Assembly: GCA_000499405.2 (NCBI GenBank) | Contig: HG738138.1 | Coordinates: forward strand, 18,949,753 to 19,013,752 | From: Onchocerca volvulus | Lineage: Eukaryota; Nematoda; Chromadorea; Rhabditida; Onchocercidae | Reading direction: 5' to 3' | Length of the DNA: 64,000 bases | In this document: in pieces, positions 1 through 12,693 of the stretch | Position numbering within the stretch: the stretch's first letter is position 1 | Layout of the letters: each line of letters opens with the position of its first letter | The notes under the pieces: generated by a model | What the model was told of the DNA's origin: nothing | Databases searched by the model: none | What the model saw: only the letters and a program-made list of their open reading frames with translations | Program-made: the position numbers and the translations under genes

Positions 1-2320
1 GATAAAGTAAAAGTTTCAACATCTGAGCAGTTTTATTGCACACTGAAAAATTTAACAGAATGAATAGTTTGCATCAGATGCTACGGGAGAGACTCATTTT
101 TCATCATTTTTATATTGTAATTTGATGATTCATTAACTGCTTCCGAGAAAAACGAAAATTTATTTACAACGTCAAAAATGTCTTGTCCTGTAAATTTGAC
201 ATTTAATACTTCTTGGAACATTTCTATAAGATTTGAATTGAACTGAAATATCCTTTCTCTTAATGGCAGCCTTTTGAGAACTTTTTATCTCCACAAGCAT
301 TGAAAAATTACTTCTTTTGAATTTCATTCAGTTTGAGGAATAAAAAGAAAAATAGAGTGAAGTTTTAAAACTCGGAAAGAAGAAATCACCAAACGACGCG
401 TTTTTTTCAGTGGTATTATTTTTTTGACACATCATTAACTGCAGAAAAAAAATATTTGTCTGTCAAGTAATGCGGTTTACATGAAGTAGCGCGAATGCGT
501 TCATTATTTATCAGATACCGAAACATATCTATCACATTTCTCCAATGATTCTCAATTGTCTAACCTAATTAGACAATTGAAGTGAACGTGCAAGTTTGCA
601 AAAAAATGGGAAAAAGAACTTGGGAAAAATGCGAACGGATTTCCAGAATTCCCAAATTCTTGAACCAGTTTTGTTCAACTCGAGTGGAAAAAAGAGAAGA
701 AAGAATCTCGGCTGAATGAAAACGAGATAGATAAATATACATGAGCAAGGAATGAAAAAAATAATACCCGACTAAATCGAACGCTTACGACAGCAATGAC
801 GGCACAACCAGACTGTCTCCTATGTTTTTGTCAAATTCCATTAAATGTCATCGTTTTTTCTTTTATCACAATTTTTTTTTCATCGTGTCATTAATAATGA
901 TAATAATAGGCAAAGTTTTGTTAAGTCAATTAAGAAATTTACGCTCTTTGAAAGATATTAAATTGCAAGAAAAATCATGAAAAAGTGAAATTGATATAAT
1001 ACGAAGGAATCAGGATATAAGAAATGAATATGGGTACAGTAAGTAGAACGGTGAATAAGTAGTATATGTAAAGTATCTATGGAGATACAGATACAATAGG
1101 ATGCAAATATGTGGATTTAGTTCAGTAAGAAGATAAACTAACTAAAAATGCTGATAAAAAGCTCTAAGTACAATAAGGAGAATGAGAGGAATAATAAGAT
1201 TCAGAACAGCGAGAAGGTTTAGTAATTATTTGTAATTCATATTTTTCCCGGTAAATGTTTTCTTCGAATTTCTATGAATAAAGTTTGGAATGAGCAAAAA
1301 TCAGAGAAATAAGCCGATTTCCCCCATTTTTGTAAATTTTAAAGCTGCAAATCTTTCTTTTATCTTCTCAGAAGCGATTAAACCATCGATAGCGAAATTG
1401 CACAAGGAATTTTAGAATGAGTCGATTAGAATAAGAGATTGATTCACAATTAACTTACAACTTCTCTATGAAGAAGGATTATTCAGGTTTCCTTTCCGGA
1501 GAAATATATTTAAGAAATCACTACAGTTGTTAACTTATGACAGTAAAATTTCGATTTCATCCATCAAATAAATTTGTTATCTTTTGATAACGGAACCTCG
1601 GGGTAAAAATATCAAAAAGCAAGTGAGAAGTAAGGTTTAGTAGAAAACCACTGCATGGTCGAAACTGAAATTCAATGAGCAGGTCAAAAGTTAATACGAA
1701 CAAATATTATTGAATCTATATAACTTCACTCACATACGAAGAAATGTGACATTTGATAAGGCAAGCCGCAAAGAAGATACAAATTTGATATCTTGAGACT
1801 TGAGAAAGTTCCGCGACTAATACAATCGGGAATAACGCAAAAAAAAAAAACGAATTTTGGAGAGAATCGTTCAGAGGGAAGTGAAAAAATCAGTAAATAT
1901 ACGGAATAGTCTGATATTGAAGCAATGTCCCGATTCGGGGGAAGAATGGGAGCTGAGAGATCTTCTAAAAAAAACGAGCCAAAATCCCGAATCAGGCGAA
2001 AACAATGCCAGCTTTTCGAATATGATGGCCAGAGTAATGAAGTGGATGGTCCGTTGGTCTAGGCTCAGTTTGCGATTCCTAGGGATTTGTGGGTTGATTT
2101 CAATATGAAATGATTCCTGTCGAAATATGTCTTTGTGGATGATGTTGATAATAATGGTTCTTGGCTCATAGATGGATTCTAGTTCTGACATATGAATCAG
2201 TTATGATAAGTCTTAGATCAAACATGATTAGCTAGATTTAGAGAAAACAACGAATTTTCTTGTGTCGTTTGGATAAATATACTAGGAACATGTCAAATAG
2301 TTTCTTTAGTCTCACTTGGT
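1..2320. other. 5' intergenic region, no confident gene
   Basis: AT-rich non-coding sequence upstream of the BTB gene. No exon with good splice sites was found. It holds a perfect 11-bp stem hairpin at 553-579 and a stop-interrupted protein-like frame at about 1859-2200, both described under findings. The promoter of the BTB gene should lie here, but no core element could be pinpointed. Confidence 0.5.
1859..2200 (+). pseudogene. Possible relic of a coding exon, stop-interrupted frame
   Basis: One plus-strand frame reads like ordinary protein for about 110 codons. It has charged, mixed-composition stretches around MGAERSSKKNEPKSRIRRKQ (from 1946), DLWVDFNMK and FVDDVDNNGSWLIDGF, but is cut by stops at 1907, 2060, 2108 and about 2180, all in that same frame. 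The segment is also richer in G+C than its surroundings. It could be a decayed exon or gene copy. No family is recognised, and chance cannot be excluded. Confidence 0.25.
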
Positions 2321-2325
2321 TTCAG
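2316..2325 (+). promoter_or_regulatory. Acceptor-like site (candidate trans-splice site) upstream of the BTB gene
   Basis: A pyrimidine-rich TTGGTTTCAG ends 22 nt before the chosen ATG at 2348. It fits either a spliced-leader addition site or the end of a 5'-UTR intron. If used, the first ATG in the mRNA would be the one at 2331, which opens a 9-codon upstream frame overlapping the main start. Confidence 0.4.
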
Positions 2326-2347
2326 AAAAGATGTTATTAAAAAATCA

Positions 2348-5300
2348 ATGGGTGCACTGAATAGCAATGTTCGGAAAGGGTCCAGATCCGATTGGATTGC
2401 ACCAACTTCGATGCGTAAATGTGATAGTGTTCAGCGTAATCGCTTAACATCGCTTATCCATAGTAAGTATTTCACCGAGAAATTAGCAAATTTCCGCTGG
2501 CGACGAAAGGTAATTTGTTTATCTTTTTTTTTCTAATAAAAATTGTTCGTGAAATTTTGTCTTTGATAGATTTTTTGTCAAGTTATTAAAGTAATGAATT
2601 CTTCACGAAAGTTTTTATGAACTAAGAAGTCGAGTTATTTGTTCCATCCTTCAATCACAATTTTACTAGGAAAATTACCCGGAAGTTTGTCCTTAGTATT
2701 TAATTTAGCGCTCGTCAGCGGATTGAGTGCATTAATTATGCTTATAGTTAGCTTGGAAGATAGGATTCATTGAAGAAACAGTTTAGATTTTTAGATTTCA
2801 AACTTCTAGAAGTAATAAAAAGATTACACGATTACAGTTTCATAGGATCTAGACTGTGTTCCTGTATTGAGTGATCATTTGAAAAAAAAAAACATTTTCG
2901 TTGCAGTACCGACAAATATCGCGAGAAGATCGGCGTGCTTTTTGTGATCTTATCAGTCACTGGACAAATGCTGAACTTGTTGCTTTATTGACGGAAATGG
3001 AAAGTGCCTGTGGAGTACGAGAGTTGATCTCAAGAGCTGAAGAAGCACGACCTAGCACATCTAATCTAGCAGCAGATCTACTCAATGCATGGAAAAATGA
3101 AATAGTTTCTGACTGCGTCCTTATACATAAGGTAATTATGACTTTGATTTTATTTATAATTCGAACCGCTATTTTTGCTGGAAAATTTTTGAAATCTATT
3201 CTTTGACAGTCACTTCCTGATCTTAGCTTTTTCATCAAATCTAGATATATGACTGAACTTTACGCAATTGAAGGGAATAATCATTCAATTCTAAAAACTT
3301 TTGAACAATAAGTATAAAGTAGTATTGTTTTCCATCAATTTTTTTGTCAGTTTTGAGAATCTCTAAAATATGAATCGTATGTTGTTTACAAAAGGGGGAA
3401 TAAGTAGTGATGGAAATTTATTCTTATGTATCTCTCTTTACTTTCAGCTAGAATCACTGTCTCAAAATGAGTCTGAAGCTTCCGATGTTCCGAAGTTTAC
3501 TGTACAAAATTGCATCTTTTTATTTTCTGTCAGTTCATATTTTTGTTAAAGGGTTTGGAAAGAGAGATATTTCATTTTCCAACATATTCTGTCTGTGATC
3601 TAAGCTTAAAAAATTTTTCCGATTCTTTTTGGTAATGAGAATTAACTTTCATCACTTCCAGGGATTCCGTTATGCTGCTCATTCTTTTATACTTCAAGCA
3701 CGCTGTCATTATTTCTCTGATTTCTGGGATTCAATGATTACACAATCGTCGGATGATGCAAAGTTAGAAATTTCGTTCATGGATAATAGCATATCATCAG
3801 AAACATTTCAAGCAATGTTGTATTATATTTATTCTGGTGAATATGATGAATCATTGCGTGATTTGGATCGACAGTCATTTAATATCATTTTAGAAAGGTT
3901 TTATTTCTTTCCTTGTTTTACTGCAAAGTTATTTCACTAAAATTTTTATACGGTGTTTTTGGTATCATTAAGGTATCAAAATATGCGGAATACAATACTT
4001 AATTCTTTCTCCTGTACCGTATGTTATGATCAGTAATACCTTGGCGTAAATATGGTTAGTATACAAATAATGAATATATCGAACAAGTAAACAGCGAAAT
4101 TTGGGATCTTGATATTGTACTTAATTGATAAAGTTATTTGATTTCAAGGTATGGTTGTGGTTCGTCGCTTTCTAGTGATATGATGGCGATGGATTCTCAG
4201 AAGGGCGAATGTACTTTAATTTTTACAACCGGAAATAGTAATATTTTGATTAAATTCTTGCATTCTTTATTATAATTTATTAGTTCTTTGGGCATAAGTT
4301 GCAAAATTTTTAGGAGAAGAGACTCACAGTGAAGAGTGTAATTATCGAGTGAAATGTTCGGGAGCAGTTCTGGCAGCGCGATCCAGTTATTTGCGATCTG
4401 TCATAGAAAAACGTTTTTTACGTGGTGAAAAGTTAGAAATTGTCATTAATGAGTATCTTTTCCCACGCACTTATGCACGTATTATTTTGGATGCTATTTA
4501 CTCAGATCGATTGGATTTAAGTAAGGTATCAATGTTTGTACTGAATAAGCAAGAAATAAGAAGTGATCTCAATCATATATAGTTGCTTCAGATATGCCTT
4601 AAATTTTTGGAATATTTCTTTTCTTTTACAGAACGGAAGTGTTCCTTTTGCAGTAGGAATGTTACTGGCTGTTTTGATTTTCATCGTGTTTTTCATATTT
4701 ATATGTTCAGAAACCAGAGGTCAAATTTGTAGATGCCAGAGGGATGTCAAGTGTCAGTGAGCAGCTTGAGTGAAGTGCAAGCAATTGCATCTGGACAACA
4801 ATATCTTGCTCCTCTTCGTCATGCCATTGACATATTCCACATAGCACAGTTTCTCAATCTTTCTTATTTAACACAGGGTTGGTGCATTACTTATATGCAT
4901 CTTTAGCTTGAACGATTCTCCTTAAGAAATGTTCAAATCGGAAATATAGGAAATATCAGCTGCAGTGTTTTTTCATATTTTTTTGGTAGGATTTATTAGG
5001 TTGAATTCTTTATTCTTATGAATCGTACAAGAAACAGTTACTTTTTTCTAGCCTGCGAAGACATTATCGTAGCACAGATTTCTATAGAAACGGTTGGAAG
5101 TTTATGGAATTGGGCATGCGAACCTGGTGGTTCTGCTTATGTTCGACGTCATTGCATCGCATTTCTCCGTTCCGATTTTTCTCGAATTTGTTCTTCACAT
5201 TTACTTTTTGAATTAGAAGAAGATTTATTAAAGGGTTGTCTGCTTTCCGATTATGTTCAGGTTTTTCTTCTAATTGTTTTTATTTCATTATCTCTTTTGT

Positions 5301-6534
5301 TCCTTTCATGACATAATTTTTCCCTTCATCAATTCCGAATTCAACAGTCCAAATGATAATCTAATATTGATGACTATTGAATTTATTGCAGAAATTGCTA
5401 AGACATATATTCGAATAACCAGAAGAAACTCCATACTTATGTAGTCGTGAAATGTGATTCATTAAACGATAAATGAAGATTAGTGTGTAGTCACATATTG
5501 ATATGATTGCAGTAGTGATTTCTGTATCAGCGATTTCACTGATTAGTTTTAAAAAAAAAAAGAAAAAATTTGGCAGCTGTTGAAATTAACTTGATTTATT
5601 TGCGTTTACAGTGTGCTGAAGTGAAAATCCTGGAAACAGTAATACGATGGGGTGAGCATGAATTGGTTCGACGAATGGAGGAACGAGAGCCAAATTTGAT
5701 CGCCAATACTACCCATAGTATAAGTAGGAAAGGCATTCGTCGTTCTGAGTTGAATGATGAAGAATTGAAAAGTATTTTGACAAATTTACTACCTCTTGTT
5801 CGAATCGATTATATTCTTCCTCCATTCCACCAAGTAATAATTCATTAGTGGAATAAGCGTTTCATTTCGTTTTTGCTTTAGTTTGCTTTTTATTCATGAT
5901 CATATATCTTTTTCACAATTCTTACAGAGTTTGAATGCTGCTTACAAACGGGGTTTGTTGGACAGATCACCACACATGGATTTATTAGGCCAATGTTATC
6001 CAGATAGCAGATCACCGGATGTGAATCCTGATGCACATTGGTTCGATCATAGTGTGCCACGCCGACATGCTGGTGGACCACGACTTTTACTACCATATAT
6101 TATAGTTTGTTATTATAAATCTTTATCAGAATTTGCTATAACTTCGTAAGCTATAGCTTATTCTTTGATTTTCATAACTTTTTTTTTGATTTCAATTTCA
6201 AAAAATTGTACTTTTATTCACTTACATATTATTTTTTTTCAGGAGGTCCGGAAGCAATTGAAACGTTTGTGTAAAAATGGGGGAAATGCATCATACGCAC
6301 CACAACAAAAAAATTCTATCTACGAACTGCGACTTTTCGTCAATAATTTATCGCCAGAAATTATTTCCGAAAATTTAAAACTGAAGGTTGCTTCATCTAT
6401 CAAAAGTTTAATATTCTGTATACATTACTTTTTTAAAAATCTGATTGTGCAAATCTTCATTGTAAACACCCATTTAACACTTGCCGTCTACATAGAATTC
6501 TTGACAGTTTTTCTCAACTTTTGAGATATATTTG

Positions 6535-6578
<44 letters not shown>

Positions 6579-7705
6579 CTAATCGAAAATATATGACAAG
6601 CTTACAAATTCGGAATCAATGTATATGAGTCCGAGAAGATCATTTGTCAAAAGAGACAGAGAAGATGAGGTATGTTAAAGTGCTGATTTTTTTTCATTTT
6701 TCTATTTTTTTTTTCGTGTGTGTAGAATTTAAGATTTCAGATTGAAAAGCGTGTGAAGCAATTAGCCGAAGATGATTTAATGAAAAAAATATCCTTCTGT
6801 GGTTGTTCGCACCATCTTGAGTTGGCCATCGAGCAGGTTAATTATACATTTTTGATTGCAAACTTTTCGAGATTCTCGATTCTTTTAATTTCTTATGTTC
6901 TTTTTAGTTCCTGTTCCTTATTTTTTTATTTGGATATCAGATTCGTCTATTTTTGTTTATTTCGGTTTTAGATTCGTCTTCGAGTGCTTCGAGAACTAAA
7001 TATTGATGATGAGTGTGTAGAAGTATTATGCATTTGTTCGGCATCAAAACGAGATCGGCTGCACCATTATAACTATAGCCAACCAACAGTAGCTATTGGC
7101 TGTGATGCCATTAATACTGATGTCTCCCTTTCATCCACAGCTCTTTCTGATTATGGTATTTGATTCATTTATTTTGGTATATTTGCACATAAAAGGATAG
7201 CGATAAAAAATGGATTGTGGTGCAGAGTTGATTGAATTCAAAAAAGGAATTTTTAAAAAGTGCTTAACATGGATAGGGATTTTAATGGCGGTAACATTGA
7301 TACCAGAAGCGCTTATTTGATGCAGTGGACTTATTATACTTATGAAAGTGAAGAAATGTTTAAATTAATAATTTTATCTTCAAAAGTTTGCAACCTGTTC
7401 GTTTTTTTTTTTTTTTTTTTTAAAAAGGCCGGAATGGACTTGATTTTTTTTTTTTTGTAATTTATGATAGCGATTTATTTTTTATTTGAACCATTTATAG
7501 TTCTTTCGTTTGATTGGCTTTCTTTTCAACGATTATTCTTATCATTGATACAGTCACACTATTTCGTTCCTCACTTTTACATTTGAAAGGAGAAATTTGT
7601 ACATGATATTATTTTCCTTACTGTAATGTTCTTATTTGTTTTTTTACAGATAATCACGAGAAAAGCTGTTTACCAGATGTACTGCGGAATGAAGCCACTT
7701 TATAA
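2348..7705 (+). CDS. BTBD7: BTB/POZ double-domain protein, BTBD7 homologue
   Basis: Fourteen exons join in consistent phase to a 741-residue protein: 2348-2509, 2907-3131, 3662-3897, 4149-4237, 4314-4525, 4733-4877, 5052-5260, 5612-5833, 5928-6104, 6243-6386, 6601-6669, 6741-6836, 6972-7155, 7650-7705. The order matches vertebrate BTBD7: an N-terminal MG..S motif (possible N-myristoylation), a linker helix (about residues 55-120), BTB domain 1 (about 120-205), BTB domain 2 (about 220-310, with CSGAVLAARSSYLRS), then a BACK-like region (ACEDIIVAQIS near 357 and IRWGEHELVRRMEEREPNL in exon 8). BTBD7 proteins are thought to act as regulators of epithelial remodelling or as cullin-3 adaptors; that role here is inferred. 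The weakest points are exon 11 (after an AT repeat, acceptor ACAAG) and the exon 4 donor. The protein is shorter than the human one because the long proline-rich C-terminus is missing. Confidence 0.9.
6537..6577. repeat. (AT)n microsatellite
   Basis: A run of about 20 AT dinucleotides in the intron between exons 10 and 11 of the BTBD7 homologue, just upstream of the small exon 11. Confidence 0.95.
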
Positions 7706-7906
7706 TGCTCATATATTACATACATTGTTAGCAGTGCTTCCTGCTGCTTTTCACTGCCTAAATAATATTTCTGTGAGAAATAGCATTATATTTTTTCATT
7801 TTCAGTTAGCTCAAACGATCTAGAGATGCAAATATTCATTATCAAACACAATGAATGGCACAATATAATATGTATAAAGCACGTGTATATTCTAATCATT
7901 AAAATC

Positions 7907-7912
7907 AATAAA
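7907..7912 (+). terminator. Poly(A) signal AATAAA of the BTBD7 homologue
   Basis: Canonical AATAAA about 200 nt after the stop codon at 7703-7705, with further AATAAA copies near 7957. It is the most likely 3' end of this gene. Confidence 0.5.
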
Positions 7913-8338
7913 TTCTCAAAAGGCAATACTAGTTGATCAATCTTGTTATTTGTATAAATAAATAAATTATGTAGTTATGCTTAGTTTTATGAATTGTTGT
8001 GAATGTGATAAAAATTGCAGAAGTTAATTGTGAGAATCCGAAACTTGACATTTTTTGACTTTGAAAATCCACTAATAAGAGAAAAACGATCTCTCAAAAT
8101 AATTTATCATTCATTGCTCGATTTTTTATTTTTATTGGAAAATACTTAGAATATGAATTTTCACATTTAATAAGAAAAAATTCAACAATATGGACCATCT
8201 GTCTGTTTATGGTTAAATGAATCCTTCTCGAACAAAAAGCATGAACCACGAGAGACTTGCAAATAGAATCATCAGAACTATAATATGATATAGTATGATT
8301 GAACAATGAAAGAACACTTCGTGAATTTATTAACTCAA

Positions 8339-8344
8339 TTTATT
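8339..8344 (-). terminator. Poly(A) signal of the small minus-strand gene
   Basis: AATAAA on the minus strand, starting about 10 nt after the TAA stop at 8355-8357, with a second copy at 8326-8331. A short 3' UTR like this is common in compact nematode genes. Confidence 0.45.
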
Positions 8345-8354
8345 CGGCAACTGA

Positions 8355-9952
8355 TTACGAATATTTGGTGAATATTTCGAGTCTAATTTTTTTAAGATAA
8401 TCGAGGACACTATTCATGTTTTCTTGGACCGTGATCTGAGCAGATTTCATGAAAGCCTCTAGAAAGTGAGAGAGAGGACGGCCTTTGTCGATTTACCTGA
8501 TCTTAAGCATAGATCTAATTGGGTGCAGTTTCTGTCTTGAAATTCCCATAATTTTTTCGAGACATATTTAATTTCTGTTTCCTTCGAAATCAGTCGGTTT
8601 TCTAGCTCTGCTAAGAACCTAAAGGTCAATTCAATATTATAGTAAGTATTTACCAAATTTATTCAAAAATGAGTTGGAAGTTATCATATAGCGAGACAGA
8701 ATTTCCACTTTTTAAATGCTTTAGTCTTTAAATTTCTAGAGATGAAGTAAGTTTTCTCAAGTTGCCGCATTTTTTTTAATAAAAAGGGCAATTCCAAGAA
8801 ATGTCGGGCTATTTGCTATCATCCTAGTTACTTTTATAGATCTGAGTCCGAGTTTGGATAAGAAAATGATATATGACAAATAATACTGTTATGCATTTTC
8901 TTGTAACATAACGGAAAATTTTGACCTCGCAAAGTTGTGCATTCAAAGTGATCTTAATAAGAAAAAGGACGGATATGACGAGCAACTTTGTGTGCTTTAT
9001 TAAGATATCCAACAAATAGAAAATAATTTTCAGTTTTTCGATTATATTAAAACCTTTTTTTTGGGGGGGTGCAAAATTATTGGTAATTGGCTCTTTTGAA
9101 GTTCAGGAACTCTCTAATGTATCACTAACGTTTTATTTAATTAATCTCATTCTAAGCCATTATGTTGTTCAGTCAAAGTTATTATTTCAAAATTAAGGAA
9201 AACTGAAAGTATGGTTTGACCTTAAGAACTATAACTAATAAATTTTGTTACTTTCGGAATAGGAAACTAAGATCTATAGATTAGAATCAATATCTTTCAT
9301 TCTTTAATAATGGAATCCTCTTGTTAAATTTGAAGTTCAAGTATTGGGATGTTATAAACATATGGAAGAAGACTTTGAAAGATTGATAGGCTGTGTAGAT
9401 TTAGCAATAATCACTATAATGAAATATGCATAATCGAATAGAACAGAATCATACAATTTTATTAACTTGTCGTTGAGATGGATATTATATAAAGCAAACT
9501 AATAGTAACATTTTGTTATAACTTTTTCGAAATTCTAGCTAATTTTGAGATTTCTAACTTTTAGAAATCAAGTTATTAGTTGCTATTCAAAATAAAGCAC
9601 ATGGAATACCTTTTTTCGGCGCAATTTCATGTCACATAAATCACATGAGACAGGTCTTCGGATAAAAGTTGTAACTTAATTTCCCCAATGAATTTCAGAA
9701 ATTTCCTTCCATTTTAGTCTCAAGATTAAAACTGATATTAGCTATCCCGACGATTTAGTATTCACATTTATACAAACTTGAAAACAAATTCTTCCTTTTC
9801 ATCGATACTGTATGGCACTTTTCTAATTTTGTAAAATAATGAGAAAATGATTCGATTTCAATGTTTACATTATCTTTTTCTATCAAAATAGACATGTTAT
9901 TAGTTTTCTTACCGAAATTTATTAAATCTTTTTGATCTGTGATGTATTTCAT
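8355..9952 (-). CDS. Small unrecognised protein gene on the minus strand (exons partly resolved)
   Basis: Four or five minus-strand exons carry protein-like sequence with good splice sites. The start exon 9952-9913 begins MKYITDQKDLINF and has donor CG|GTAAG. Exon 9879-9778 encodes NIEIESFSHYFTKLEKCHTV. A likely exon 9674-9610 contains a CDLC motif followed by a basic run. Exon 8618-8497 encodes FLAELENRLISKETEIKYV and looks like a coiled coil, with acceptor CTTTAG and donor CAG|GTAAAT. The terminal exon 8458-8355 ends in VLDYLKKIRLEIFTKYS and a stop. Exons one to three and the last two join in phase, but the segment between 9609 and 8619 is not resolved: two more bases modulo three are needed. 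An acceptor-like TTTTTAG ends 46 nt upstream of the ATG. No family is recognised. A single coiled-coil protein of roughly 200 residues is the likely product. Confidence 0.55.
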
Positions 9953-9998
9953 TTATAAGCTATCAATATTAAGTGTTTTGTTTTTTTCTTATAATCTT

Positions 9999-10008
9999 CT
10001 AAAAATTG
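9999..10008 (-). promoter_or_regulatory. Candidate trans-splice acceptor of the minus-strand gene
   Basis: The minus strand reads CAATTTTTAG 46 nt before the ATG at 9952. An in-frame stop (TAA) directly precedes that ATG, which supports translation starting there rather than further upstream. Confidence 0.4.
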
Positions 10009-12693
10009 AGGAAACAAATCACTTTTAATTAGTCGTCATTGCGGACTTCAGCCATTCAGATTAGGTCCTTCATTGTGAAGCAACGGTTACAAATCGGCAT
10101 AGATTAATCAGCTCTGATTGTTTAGTGATAAATAAACTAGAAATAATTCAAAAAATTCACACATCCTTCTTACATTTTTTTTACTTCTTGATCATTGTTA
10201 AATTTTTTTGATCTCTGGTGTATTTTATCAATATTGAATGAATTTTTTTTCTTTTTATTTTATCAATATTGAAATAATTAATTCCTCTCTAGCTTTCATA
10301 AAACCATTAGAAAACTTGAATGAAGTTTCTTGATTATATAACATGCAGAAAACATTCTAAATTGTCGCACATTTATTTTATTAATTGTTCTCATGACAAA
10401 AGGGCCATGCAACGTGCATGCATTCTCTCCAATTGTAAAGCAAGAGATCCAACTTTTTGAGATGATATGAATGCAAATTCAAAGCCGCTTGCTGATTGCA
10501 AACAGCTTTGAAGCTTGCTCGCTCATGCCAAGGAATAACGAAGAGAAGAGATTGGGAAAGCATTCGAAGAAGCTAAAAGTTGTTCCATTTATAAGCATAA
10601 TTTATTAAGCCTAAGCAACAGAGCAAAAACATGTCTCTCATCCAGTCTATTCTGGTTCGCTTCCCCACTTGGTTCTGCCCTTATAACACTTACTCACTCC
10701 AAAATCCCACTTGTTATTTTTAAAAGGAACATCTAAGATTGCTCTTCCGACTAAAGCAAGTCGAAAAAGCACAACTTATCGGGAAACGTTCAAGAGTTTT
10801 GCCAGAATTAATTATTTTTTGTGGCCAAAAAATAAACAATAAAATTTATTGGAATTTGAGTTGAATGAAATGAAAGAAATTAAATAAAATAATAGTGATG
10901 TTAAGTTCATTTTAAATCGTCATTTATAGCAAACAATTTTTTGTTTTTGAACTTATCACGACTTATTTTAATTTACATATAGTTGTTTAGGATGATACAC
11001 ATTTCTGTCGGCTAATCTTCTTGAATGCTTTTGATCCATTTTCAAATTTCAACACTTACTGATCTTTTGTATGTCTCTCCAAATGGAGTGATTTCATCTT
11101 CCAAATAATCGGTCTTGCTTAAAATTGAAGGATTTATTGGCTAGATATTGGTGCCTAGAAATGATTCCAAAAGTAGGTCGCCTTGGTTACGCGTCTTTTA
11201 GTTTCATGCATTTTCTTGCTAGTATCATACCATTTAAATGCACATAGTTTTTCATGCCATAAAAAATTTTCGCAATTTAATTTCATCTTTGATATTTAAA
11301 GTGAATATTCAGTTTTTTTTTTCAAAAGTCAAGAAAGGAAAACGATAAAATAGAGTTAAAATGTTTACTTCAATCTGAAGTCTTTTTATTGGAGCTCAAA
11401 AATCTTCGGAGTTTTTAGGAAACGCGTTCGCTTTTGATAAATGCCATCTAATGAATGCTCTTAATTATTCTGTAGTAGAAATTCAAAAGTGTTATCAGAC
11501 ACAAGATCTGCAATTACTTATAAAACTTCAAAAAAGTTTGATTATGTTAAACGTTTGAAATTCTAAAATTACTGAAACTGTATTTAGGCTGGAGTAGAGA
11601 AATGAATTTGAAATACTACCTAGTACGAATATTAGAGCCATTCTTGGATTTTTTTCTTTTTTTTTTTTTAATCAGATGCACGTTTTTCTAATTTTAACTT
11701 GTCGATCAAGATGAAACAAACCTTTTATTGTGACTTTTTTTTGTAAAAAGTTTAGAAGATGGCATAGATGAATAGTAGTTATTGTGTTTATCAATAAATT
11801 TACTAGAGAATTGATAATTAATGAGTAAGAAAAGATTTAAACCAAAACTAAATTTAAATCTCAAACTGAATATGAATATTTGGAAAAATTGGAAATATCA
11901 TATGATTTTTATTTTCATTTATATAGAAAGAGTACTTCAGCGGTTGTAAATAATTCTGTAAATAAGGTGCCTTGTTTCCACATCATTTTAAGAGAGATAC
12001 ATTTGTTTTTTTAATATTTTATATTTTTCCTTGAGACGAATTATTTTAGCATAAGAAAATAATTTAAAAAGCATCTTTTTTTTTGTTCAATCATTCGGAG
12101 CTTCCAATTTTCTTTTTTCACTGCTACTAATTTGAAGTTTGAGCCATGCATTTTACTTTATTTTTTTTTCACTTATGAGAGATATTTTAAGATTCAGTTT
12201 TTGCAAGAGATTCAAGGCCTCCAGAAGACCTTGCATCTTAAATCTTTCTAAAAGGGCCTTAAATCTTTTAGAGAGGCCTTTAAAAATTTTCAATTCAAAT
12301 TGAAAATTTCATTTTTGTAGCATTTTTTTTTTTACGGGAAGATAATGATTTTGAAAGATATAAAGCCCAAGAGAAAAAGGAAAATTCAAATACGATATGA
12401 ATAATTCAGGATATATTTCAATATGAAAGACAATCTTTTAGCAATAAAAAGATCGTTTAATAAGAATATATCTTTCGCCGAGAAGTTTAATTTATAAAAC
12501 TTTTTCTTATTCAGTCTTCTAGGAGTACTTGTTTCTAATTAGTTTTTTTGGAAGTTTGTTTGCTAAGGATTGTATAAATCTTACTGAATCTGCGTAATTT
12601 CCAGACTGCACTGCACAATAGATAGCCAGTCAGCTTTTCAATATTCGTTTCCTTTTTCTCCGCTGAAGCATTCATCAGCGTTTCTCTTTCATT
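10009..12693. other. Intergenic region between the divergent minus-strand gene and the mosaic-protein gene
   Basis: AT-rich sequence with scattered poly-A/T runs. Open frames are short and have no convincing splice partners. It should contain the promoters of both flanking, divergently transcribed genes. Nothing specific was recognised. Confidence 0.5.

Noticed and set aside
8824..9015. 63-codon minus-strand frame within the small minus-strand gene
   Set aside because: The frame is strongly hydrophobic and AT-driven. Part of it (an exon ending CGAG|GTCAAA near 8928) might be used, but phase with the flanking exons could not be satisfied.
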